Source: Pseudoduganella violaceinigra DSM 15887 (GTDB lineage Bacteria > Pseudomonadota > Gammaproteobacteria > Burkholderiales > Burkholderiaceae_D). From it: a stretch of 64,000 nt of DNA. The DNA lies in contig NZ_KE384361.1 of the NCBI RefSeq assembly GCF_000425385.1, forward strand, positions 188,811 through 252,810. The letters are read 5' to 3'. Numbering within the stretch: the first letter of the stretch is position 1; each line of letters begins with the position of its first letter. Shown here one piece after another: positions 8,971 through 15,628 of this stretch. The translations under genes were made by a program, and so were the position numbers. Below the pieces are notes generated by a model, which made no database searches, was not told the DNA's origin, and worked only from the letters and a program-made list of their open reading frames with translations.

Positions 8971-9525
8971 ATGAGTGACCGCAACGAGGTGCCGAAAGTT
9001 CCTTTCAAGTTCGCCGTGGCTGGGAAACAGCCAGCAAAGGCGGAACCTGTTGCGCAGTGCAAGGGATGCGGATGCTCTGATGCCTCCGCCAAGACAAACG
9101 GGGTCAAGCCTCCGCCAGTCTTCCATCCCCAAGCGGCGAAAACTGCTTCGCATCGGTCGGCCTTGCCCTTGCAAGCGAAAATGGCAGCGGGAGCTGCGGG
9201 ATCGCAAGTGATCCAACGCGCCGAAATCGTCCCCCCGGACTACTCTCAGCTCCAGGCTTTGCACGCAAAATGGGACAGGGACTGGCAACGCTCGCAGCGC
9301 AAAGGCAAGGACGACGATGATGGCGATGATGGCGGCGACGGCGGCGGGGGCAAGAAGCCAGGCTTCACCTTCCCAAGAGGGGTGACCAAAGGTACCTGCT
9401 TCAGCGGTTCAGGCTGCACCGGCAACGTGCTTGGACATCCCCACCATCAGCATAATTGCTGCGGTGGCAGGGGCAGCAGCGGCAGCTCCTATCGGGACTA
9501 CAATGGGAGCTGCAGCGATTGCTGA
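8971..9525 (+). CDS. QAK/VIQR-tagged Cys/His-rich small protein
   Basis: I do not recognise a family for this 184-residue protein, but its build is distinctive. An N-terminal segment has a CKGCGC cluster (30-35). The tag LQAK is at 67-70 and VIQR at 80-83. An Asp/Gly-only spacer follows (114-127). The C-terminal domain (about 140-184) is rich in Cys and His (Cys143, Cys149, HPHHQH 156-161, CC 163-164, Cys181, Cys184) and ends in Cys, suggesting metal binding or disulfides. The start at 8971 is favoured over 8950 because GGGAG lies 6 bases upstream. It is divergent from the DUF4280 gene and convergent with the next gene, 4 bases apart. Confidence 0.75.
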   Translation: MSDRNEVPKVPFKFAVAGKQPAKAEPVAQCKGCGCSDASAKTNGVKPPPVFHPQAAKTASHRSALPLQAKMAAGAAGSQVIQRAEIVPPDYSQLQALHAKWDRDWQRSQRKGKDDDDGDDGGDGGGGKKPGFTFPRGVTKGTCFSGSGCTGNVLGHPHHQHNCCGGRGSSGSSYRDYNGSCSDC

Positions 9526-9529
9526 CCTC

Positions 9530-10297
9530 TCAAGAGGTGAATTCTTGTGACCAGATCGCGTATTCGCGTTCCACGTCAAAGACAGAGCTGCCATCCACGA
9601 GGTTCACTCCGGCGATCGCCACCTGATAGTTTGCCTGCCCTGCATTGGAAGAAGACCCCAGCGCTTGGAGGCATTCTGCTACGGCTTCCTTGACCAGCGA
9701 TGCCGCATCCGGAACCGCTTCACCTTTGTCGCATCGGGCCGACCAGCGGATTTTCAACGTCGTCATGCAACTGTCGATGACTTTGTCCGGTCCGACGTTA
9801 TCCACCTTATGTTGCGGGGTTGTCGCCGCACTGGATGAATACAGTACGTTGAGCATCTCCGTCTGTTTGGTGGACGGACTCCAGCCATGCATCAGTTTAT
9901 CGCTGCGCACAGTGGTGTTCATCAAGTGCGCGGCATCGGTCTTGGGGAATGACCCTTTATAAATGCCAACGCCGACCTGCGCTTCGGCAGTCGAGGATAT
10001 CGCGCTTCCCATGCCATGGGGCGTCCCTGTGGAATTCGCCTTCGCATGGGAATTGGCGCGCCATACCTTCATCATGACGGCCACGAAATGGGTAATACGC
10101 TGCTTTACGTGCTGCCGGTACAGGTCCGGGTTGGGCACGAGCACATAATCCATCGCCTGCGGCATTTTGTCGCGGGATGCCCTTTGAATCACCGGCAAGC
10201 CCCGCCCGCGGGGCACGTGTATGGCCGCTGGAAGCTTGGCCTGGATTGTGCGGCCCGCAAAGGGCTTGAATACCGGCGGAACCACAGGCTTCTTCAT
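9530..10297 (-). CDS. QAK/VIQR-tagged protein with unknown C-terminal domain
   Basis: This 255-residue protein starts at 10297, where GAGG lies upstream of the ATG. The N-terminus carries IQAK (18-21) and VIQR (36-39), separated by a basic Pro-rich stretch, matching the tag layout of the neighbouring cargo genes. Residues 45-255 form an unrecognised alpha/beta domain with AHAK-like and STAEAQVGVGIYKG segments, a Cys pair around CMTTLKIRWSARCDKG, and a conserved-looking C-terminus (YAIWSQEFTS). The shared tag makes a toxin or effector role likely, but no catalytic motif could be named. No signal peptide or membrane helix is seen. Confidence 0.72.
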   Translation of the reverse strand: MKKPVVPPVFKPFAGRTIQAKLPAAIHVPRGRGLPVIQRASRDKMPQAMDYVLVPNPDLYRQHVKQRITHFVAVMMKVWRANSHAKANSTGTPHGMGSAISSTAEAQVGVGIYKGSFPKTDAAHLMNTTVRSDKLMHGWSPSTKQTEMLNVLYSSSAATTPQHKVDNVGPDKVIDSCMTTLKIRWSARCDKGEAVPDAASLVKEAVAECLQALGSSSNAGQANYQVAIAGVNLVDGSSVFDVEREYAIWSQEFTS

Positions 10298-10390
10298 TGC
10301 ACACCTCGATTCATGTGAATATTGGAGGACATTGGGCCGTGCATTTGATGGCAAGATAGCGGACACCTTCCCTGCTGGAGCTTGCCCGCC

Positions 10391-11155
10391 ATGTCCCTGG
10401 AAACCGTCTTCCTTGTGCTGTTGCAGCTGATGATTGCGGCACTTATCCTGAATAACCGTCGCACGTCGCTGGCGGCAAGCCTTGCAGCCGAACAGCAACG
10501 CACCTTACAGGCAGCGCAGCATGCTGAAGTCTTGCAATCCCTCATGCGCCTGCAAGAAAACCTGGAGCAGGCGCAACGCCGCCTTTCGCAACGGAATTCG
10601 GAACAACTGGCGGAAATGCTCACGCATGCCTTTTCCGGCTTACGAAACGCGATCGCCGACGATTCCGCAACATACCTGACAGCGTTGAAGGCCCTGGCCG
10701 AAGACACAGCCGAATTGACCGGCAAATACCGCAACGAACAGATGGAGGCAATGCACCACGCACGCCGCCTTGCCGACCGCATGGATGGAGCAACCCAGGA
10801 CTTCGGCCGCCTGATTGGCGACAACACAGAGCTTCTGGCGCTGGCGGGCCAGGTGCGCGATACCCTGGCGCTGCTGGGTACGCGACAAGACACCCTGGAC
10901 GGCGACATGCTGCGGCAATCCGAATCGATTGCGGCGATGGGCAGCGCTGTCGAGAAATTGCGGACAGGCTTCGAGCAGGCATCCGAAAATCTCCTGCTGC
11001 AGATGCGCCGCGCGCTGGACACCATGTCCCAGCGCCAGACACAAGGCAATTCGGCCCTGCAAAAGGAGCTGGGGGATTTGCTGGCCAAAACAGTCGCATC
11101 CATGAATAAGCAGCTATCGACGCCGCAGCAGGCAAAAATTCAGACTTTCCGGTAA
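10391..11155 (+). CDS. Single-pass membrane protein with long coiled coil
   Basis: This 254-residue protein has one N-terminal membrane helix (about 4-20, FLVLLQLMIAALIL) and then almost continuous heptad-rich helix (about 25-250), like the cytoplasmic tails of MotA/ZorA-type or chemoreceptor proteins. No catalytic motif is seen. The ATG at 10391 follows GGAG at 10 bases; the upstream TTG at 10382 is too close to that site. It runs on the plus strand against the surrounding minus-strand genes. Its last 16 bases overlap the 3' end of the DUF4157 gene tail to tail. A structural or anchoring role in the cargo system is possible but only inferred. Confidence 0.72.
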   Translation: MSLETVFLVLLQLMIAALILNNRRTSLAASLAAEQQRTLQAAQHAEVLQSLMRLQENLEQAQRRLSQRNSEQLAEMLTHAFSGLRNAIADDSATYLTALKALAEDTAELTGKYRNEQMEAMHHARRLADRMDGATQDFGRLIGDNTELLALAGQVRDTLALLGTRQDTLDGDMLRQSESIAAMGSAVEKLRTGFEQASENLLLQMRRALDTMSQRQTQGNSALQKELGDLLAKTVASMNKQLSTPQQAKIQTFR

Positions 11156-12060
11156 AGCTCTCCTGGCCTCATTTGTCCGTTAAATCCGCTATTGACACTG
11201 GCCGCACGCAGAACATCGGTCGCAAAAGTCGTGCACTGCCGGGTTTGCGCGCTGAAGTTGTAATGGCGGCTTCGATACTCGTTGATCTTCGACAGCGCCG
11301 CCTGCGCCTGTGCTCCGGTAAGGTCGTAACTGCGCGTCTTGACGCCTGGCTGGCTGAATGCACCATCATCCCGATGAACCTGGCCCGGCACGCCGGCGCG
11401 CAGCTTCCCGATATCCTTCGTCGGACTGAAGCGGCTATACCCTTGCGGCGAAAAGCCCCAGGTTTGCCGGTTTCCTGTCGGCCCCTGGAGGGAGACGAAG
11501 GCGTGGCCCGCCAGGTCCGGCGGCAAATTGGCATCCCTGTGCATATAGGCGCCAATCACCAGTTTATGCGTGGCGGATTTGGCCTGGATGGGGGCACGGA
11601 AGGCAGCTGCGCGCGCCCCCATGCGGTCCGCTTCAGCCTCAAGCCCATGATCGTTGACGACCATGGTGCCCTTCCCTTGTGGCGCCCGCACCCTCCCCTG
11701 GCGTTGTTGCACCACGTGCGCCAGTTCATGCCCAAGCAGTTGCTGCCCGCGCGGTGTATCCGGTGAGTACTGTCCCGGTGCGAAGTAAATGTCCGACCCC
11801 ATGGTGAAGGCATGGGCCCCGAGGGACTGGGCCTGGTTTCCCTGATAAATGCGCACGCTCGAGAAGTCCGTCTTGAAGAAAGCCTCCATCTTCTGGCGCA
11901 CGCCATCAGGCATGGGGCGCCCGACCGCACCCGCCAGATTCAGACGTCCGGGTTCCAGTGCAAAGGATTCAACGCCCCCGTGCATCTGCACGTTGCGCTG
12001 CCCCGGCAGCGCATGCCCGTGAACGAGATGGGCCTGTATCAGCATTGCCGGCTTGCCCAT
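11140..12060 (-). CDS. DUF4157 metallopeptidase fused to a permuted papain-like domain
   Basis: The 306-residue product has two parts. Residues about 48-155 match DUF4157: DFSSVRIYQGNQAQSLGAHA, AFTMGSDIYFAPG, the zinc motif HELAH (111-115) followed by VVQQ, and EAEAD (141-145) as a possible third-ligand helix. A linker carries the tag IQAK at 158-161. Residues 165-306 resemble permuted papain (NlpC/P60- or DUF4105-like) hydrolases: His186 in GHAFVSL, WGFSPQGY, and Cys276 in RQCTTFATDVLRAA. DUF4157 proteins are frequent near contractile injection systems and polymorphic toxins. The gene is 12 bases downstream of a 37-codon gene in the vgrG operon and has AAAGGAG upstream. It may be an effector, a tag-processing enzyme, or both. 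Confidence 0.82.
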   Translation of the reverse strand: MGKPAMLIQAHLVHGHALPGQRNVQMHGGVESFALEPGRLNLAGAVGRPMPDGVRQKMEAFFKTDFSSVRIYQGNQAQSLGAHAFTMGSDIYFAPGQYSPDTPRGQQLLGHELAHVVQQRQGRVRAPQGKGTMVVNDHGLEAEADRMGARAAAFRAPIQAKSATHKLVIGAYMHRDANLPPDLAGHAFVSLQGPTGNRQTWGFSPQGYSRFSPTKDIGKLRAGVPGQVHRDDGAFSQPGVKTRSYDLTGAQAQAALSKINEYRSRHYNFSAQTRQCTTFATDVLRAASVNSGFNGQMRPGELYRKV

Positions 12061-12072
12061 ATCACTCTCCTT

Positions 12073-12186
12073 TCATAACGCGCGCCCGGCCAGGACGCCG
12101 AGCGCAAAACTTGCGGCCAGAAGCGCGGCCAGGGCCAGTCCTAGGAAGGCCAGCATGCGCTTGCTGAATGAGAATTCGACATCCAT
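12073..12186 (-). CDS. 37-residue single-helix membrane peptide
   Basis: This short gene fills the gap between the YwqK-like gene and the DUF4157 gene. It starts one base after the YwqK-like stop, with GGAGGG about 8 bases upstream, and ends 12 bases before the DUF4157 start. The product begins MDVEFSFSKRML and continues as a single hydrophobic Leu/Ala helix, ending GVLAGRAL. Tight spacing on both sides and a good ribosome site argue that it is translated. Its role is unknown; an immunity peptide, holin-like peptide or membrane anchor are all possible. Confidence 0.62.
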   Translation of the reverse strand: MDVEFSFSKRMLAFLGLALAALLAASFALGVLAGRAL

Positions 12187-12187
12187 G

Positions 12188-12649
12188 CTACGCCCCCTCC
12201 ACCAGCCTTGCCAGCCAGGACTTGCGCTCGCCCCCGGCAACGCGCTCAGGCCGCGCCTCGGCCTTCACTGGCGCCGGCTGCAGTTCGCCCTCAATGTAAT
12301 TGCTGGTCGAAAGCAGCTTGCCATCCGGTGCAAAGTCGCGCACTTCGCCATGCAGGCGCCCTTCTTTATAATTGGCAATGCGCGCCGCTCCGCCATCGGC
12401 ATGGAAGTAGCTTGCCTCACCGTGCGGCAGGTCCGCGGCATATACCACAACGCTGCTCAGCGCACCGTCCGCGCCATAGCTGCGCATCTCCCCCTGGCGC
12501 AGTCCCTGCGCATAGCAGATTTCGGCGATAATTCCGCCGCCGCTGTATAGCGTACTTCTGCCATGCAGCTTGCCGTCCGCCAGCCGGAAGCGCCCAGTCA
12601 GCCTCCCCTGCTCGTCGCGCACCTCGTACTCCTTGCTCGAATCGTCCAT
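12188..12649 (-). CDS. YwqK-type/MORN-like repeat protein
   Basis: This 153-residue protein is built from tandem beta-hairpin repeats of the YwqK/MORN type: GRLTGRFRLADGKLHG, GLRQGEMRSYGADG, LPHGEASYFHADGG and GRLHGEVRDFAPDG. It has a charged C-terminal tail ending in WLARLVEGA. No signal peptide is present. Proteins of this kind often sit beside vgrG or toxin genes and are annotated as antitoxin-like. It starts one base after the vgrG stop. An immunity or effector-adaptor role is plausible from position only. Confidence 0.8.
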   Translation of the reverse strand: MDDSSKEYEVRDEQGRLTGRFRLADGKLHGRSTLYSGGGIIAEICYAQGLRQGEMRSYGADGALSSVVVYAADLPHGEASYFHADGGAARIANYKEGRLHGEVRDFAPDGKLLSTSNYIEGELQPAPVKAEARPERVAGGERKSWLARLVEGA

Positions 12650-12650
12650 G

Positions 12651-14534
12651 TCAGTTGATCTTGACGATCCCCCCTTTCAAGGTCAGCATACCGCCCCCAT
12701 CAACGGTCTGCGAAGCGGCGGCCTTGTTCGTCATGCTCACGCCCGCATCGTTGGTCAGGGTGGTGCCGGCCTTGTTCGTCAGCTCCGTGCCCGCCTTGTT
12801 GTTCAATGCCGTGCCGGCCTGGTTGGTCAATTCGGTCCCGGCTTCGTTCTTGAAGGTACTGCCGGCCTTGATGCTGACGGCGCCCGCCACCTCGATCGTC
12901 AGGTCGCCGTCGACCTTGAGCGTGAAGTTGCCGGTCACCTTTTGTTCGAAATTGGCCTGGTTGACATGGCTTTCATCGCCTTTGACATCGACCGTGCGCG
13001 TACCCTGCTCGACTTTCAGGCTTTCATTGCCCTTGATGATGCGCGCGCTGCGGTCGTTTTCCACCTCGGTCTTCATGTCCTTTTGCGCGTGCAGGTAGAG
13101 TTCTTCGCTGTCCTTCTTGTCTTCGAAACGCAGCTCGTTGCCCGCACTGCCTTGCTTCGACGAACGGCTGCGGATCGTGCTGCGTGTCTGGTTGGCCGGC
13201 AGCCCATCCGGAACGGTCTGGGTGGCGTTGTAGACGCTGCCGGTGACAAGCGGCCGGTCAGGATCGCCGTCCAGGAAACTGACAATGACTTCTTGGCCAA
13301 TGCGGGGCAGGAAAAACGCGCCCCATGCCTGTCCCGCCCATGCCTGGGCGACGCGTACCCAGCACGAGGAATTTTCATCGTTTTTGCCCAGCCGGTCCCA
13401 ATGGAACTGGACTTTGATGCGGCCATAACTATCGGTCCAGATCTCTTCGCCTGATTTCCCGACCACCGTCGCCGTCTGCGTTCCCGGCACGCGCGCACGG
13501 GGCGTGACGAGCGGCGGCCGGAAAGGCAGCGACACGGGGAAGGCGACGAAGCTATTGCTGTAACCGTCCTGGCTGATGGAATGGACCACGCGGCGCAGCA
13601 CATGTTCGGCATTCAATTCGCTGCGCGCATGTCCCGCGAGCGTAAATTTGCACCCCGACGTGAAGGCGCGGCAGCTGCTATCGCCGCGTAGGGACTGCGC
13701 TTCCTGCCCCAGTGCCTGCATGCGAAGTTTGGCGAAGGCCTGGCCCGCACCGTTGTCGCTGTAACCGCCCGGATACTCGTAAATTCGGCCGCCGGCCTGC
13801 GCGCCCGCGCTCGCCGCCAGCGGCTCGGCCGGCGTCATGAAGCTGAAATCGCCGCTCGCATAGCGGCCCGGTACCGCACTCTGCTCGGCGTCGCAGCGGA
13901 ATACCAGGTCGGGCCGCTCGCGGCTTGAGCTGCTTCCGACACAGGTGGCGGTGGTCAAGCCAGTGCAGGCGGGGTAAGCCTCGCCGCCATCCAGGAGTAC
14001 CAGCGTATGTCCGCTTGCCGTGTGTTCGAAGCTGTAGAAGATCCCTTCTTCCTCCATCAGGCGCGAAATGAATGCAAATGTTGTTTCGTTGTACTGGACG
14101 CAGTATTCCCGTTCGGTATAACTGGCCGTCAGGCTGTTACGGAAGTCGTTGAAGCCGTATTCCTGGAACAGGCCGGTGATGATATCCGGCACACTCTTGT
14201 TCTGGAATATGCGGGCGTCGGCTTCCAGCGTCAGCCACCAGAGCCAGGGCCGCAAATCGGCCCGGTAGACGGCGCCTTCGGTACCGCCGCCAGCCTGCAC
14301 AATGCGCGCGACCTTGCCGCTGAAATGCCGCCACCCGCCATCCGGCAGCGCGACGCTGGCCGTGACTGGCTTGCCCACCATTCCCGCCAGGTCCAGCGCG
14401 GTATTCGAGGAATAGAGTTCCAGCGCATAGTGAAACAGCTCGGCCAGCGCCTCTTCGCCGTGCAATGCCACCAGCTGCAGGCTTTCCAGCTCCGGGGCAG
14501 CGCTGAGTTTCAGTGCAAGTCCCGAACGGCTCAT
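12651..14534 (-). CDS. vgrG: T6SS tip protein VgrG (TssI)
   Basis: This 627-residue VgrG forms the trimeric spike of the T6SS. The N-terminal gp27-like region includes ELFHYALELYSS and REYCVQYNETTFAFISRLMEEEGIFYSFEH. The gp5-like OB fold contains WTDSYGRIKVQFHWDR, SCWVRVAQAWAG and GQEVIVSFLDGDPDRPLVTG. The C-terminal beta-needle has about seven octad repeats (residues 554-609) of the form T-N-x-A-G-T-x-L. No toxin domain follows the needle, so cargo is probably carried by the PAAR-like and downstream proteins. The start overlaps the tssG stop (ATGA). Confidence 0.95.
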   Translation of the reverse strand: MSRSGLALKLSAAPELESLQLVALHGEEALAELFHYALELYSSNTALDLAGMVGKPVTASVALPDGGWRHFSGKVARIVQAGGGTEGAVYRADLRPWLWWLTLEADARIFQNKSVPDIITGLFQEYGFNDFRNSLTASYTEREYCVQYNETTFAFISRLMEEEGIFYSFEHTASGHTLVLLDGGEAYPACTGLTTATCVGSSSSRERPDLVFRCDAEQSAVPGRYASGDFSFMTPAEPLAASAGAQAGGRIYEYPGGYSDNGAGQAFAKLRMQALGQEAQSLRGDSSCRAFTSGCKFTLAGHARSELNAEHVLRRVVHSISQDGYSNSFVAFPVSLPFRPPLVTPRARVPGTQTATVVGKSGEEIWTDSYGRIKVQFHWDRLGKNDENSSCWVRVAQAWAGQAWGAFFLPRIGQEVIVSFLDGDPDRPLVTGSVYNATQTVPDGLPANQTRSTIRSRSSKQGSAGNELRFEDKKDSEELYLHAQKDMKTEVENDRSARIIKGNESLKVEQGTRTVDVKGDESHVNQANFEQKVTGNFTLKVDGDLTIEVAGAVSIKAGSTFKNEAGTELTNQAGTALNNKAGTELTNKAGTTLTNDAGVSMTNKAAASQTVDGGGMLTLKGGIVKIN

Positions 14535-15628
14535 GGTTTGTCCCCCATCCGTTCATTCCACGCCGGCAGCTGGAAACTGGCCTGGTAGCGTTCCCCGGCG
14601 ACTTCCTTGCCCAACCAGGAGGTCCGGTTCAATGCGCCGAATCCAAGCCGGGAGATTTCTTCCACCTGGCCGGCATCGGGAGCGAGCACCAGCGTGACCT
14701 GCACATCGAGATCCTCGCGCAGGTAAAACCGGGTCAGGAACACGAGGGCTTCGTGTGCCGGTCCGCCTGGCAGCAGGGAACGATAGCTGACGAGGTCCAT
14801 CGGCCCCAGCTCAAGCGCAATGGCGCCGCCCGGTTCCCAGGCCCGCGCGCCGAGCACCGTCTCCTGGCCCAGGCCGCGGTTGCGGCCATGCGGCCCGATC
14901 GCCGTCTGGAAACGCGGCTCGATCGACAGCCAGCGTCCTTTGTGTTCGGTTCCCCGTACCGCGACGCCCAGCGCGTCGCGCAGCAGCGATTCCAGTCCCG
15001 CCATCGAACGGCTCTGGCTCGCGAGCAGGCCGGCGTACCGCAATAGCGCGCGCGAATAGATGGCGGCGCCAGTCCGTGCGCCCTCGCGGCGCAGGCGGCG
15101 CAGCACCAGGCCTTCATTGAAGCCGATCAGCTGGAACAGGATGCGTTCCAGCGGTGCCGCGCCGGTCTCCGACAACGCCAGCCGGCGGCGTTTGCGCGAC
15201 CGGTAAAAATACGATACCAGCCGGTGATTGAAGATATCGAGGAAGTCTCTCGCATCGTCATCCGGGCCATAGGCGGGACGTTCGCCGGGTTCGCCGTGGT
15301 GTCTTGCACGGCGCTGGACCAGGGCCGCATACGGCGCCGGCAAAGGCCCGTCGGCCCCGGCCAGGCACATGAACGCCACTTCCAGCAGTACCCGCCGATA
15401 GCCATCGGGGCCCGCCGCCTGCACCACATCGGCTGCCGGAAAGCCGAAGCCGATACGCCCGCGGAAGGCCACGGCTTCATTCAGCGCTTCGCTGCCGGTG
15501 CCGATCTCCTGCGCATCGGGGCGCGCCCGCTCCAGCAGCCTCACCGCCTGAAAGAAGTCGAAAGCGGCCGGATGCCGCAGCACATGCTGTGCCGGAGCGC
15601 TTATCGGGAACTGGTCGCGGGGAGCCAT
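14531..15628 (-). CDS. tssG: T6SS baseplate subunit TssG
   Basis: TssG (365 residues) forms the baseplate wedge with TssE, TssF and TssK. Typical features are HPAAFDFFQAVRLLER near the N-terminus, the F-x-G-FP block (RIGFGFPAADV), a central DFLDIFNHRLVSYFYR and the closing GFGALNRTSWLG. The start at 15628 (MAPRDQF) has AAAGGG 7 bases upstream and overlaps the end of tssF by 28 bases. The first codon of the longer reading lacks such a site. Confidence 0.93.
   Translation of the reverse strand: MAPRDQFPISAPAQHVLRHPAAFDFFQAVRLLERARPDAQEIGTGSEALNEAVAFRGRIGFGFPAADVVQAAGPDGYRRVLLEVAFMCLAGADGPLPAPYAALVQRRARHHGEPGERPAYGPDDDARDFLDIFNHRLVSYFYRSRKRRRLALSETGAAPLERILFQLIGFNEGLVLRRLRREGARTGAAIYSRALLRYAGLLASQSRSMAGLESLLRDALGVAVRGTEHKGRWLSIEPRFQTAIGPHGRNRGLGQETVLGARAWEPGGAIALELGPMDLVSYRSLLPGGPAHEALVFLTRFYLREDLDVQVTLVLAPDAGQVEEISRLGFGALNRTSWLGKEVAGERYQASFQLPAWNERMGDKP

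Noticed and set aside
10294..11103. 269-codon minus-strand frame opposite the coiled-coil gene
   Set aside because: Cys/Arg/Ser-rich composition without domains, whereas the plus-strand product has a membrane helix and clean heptads.
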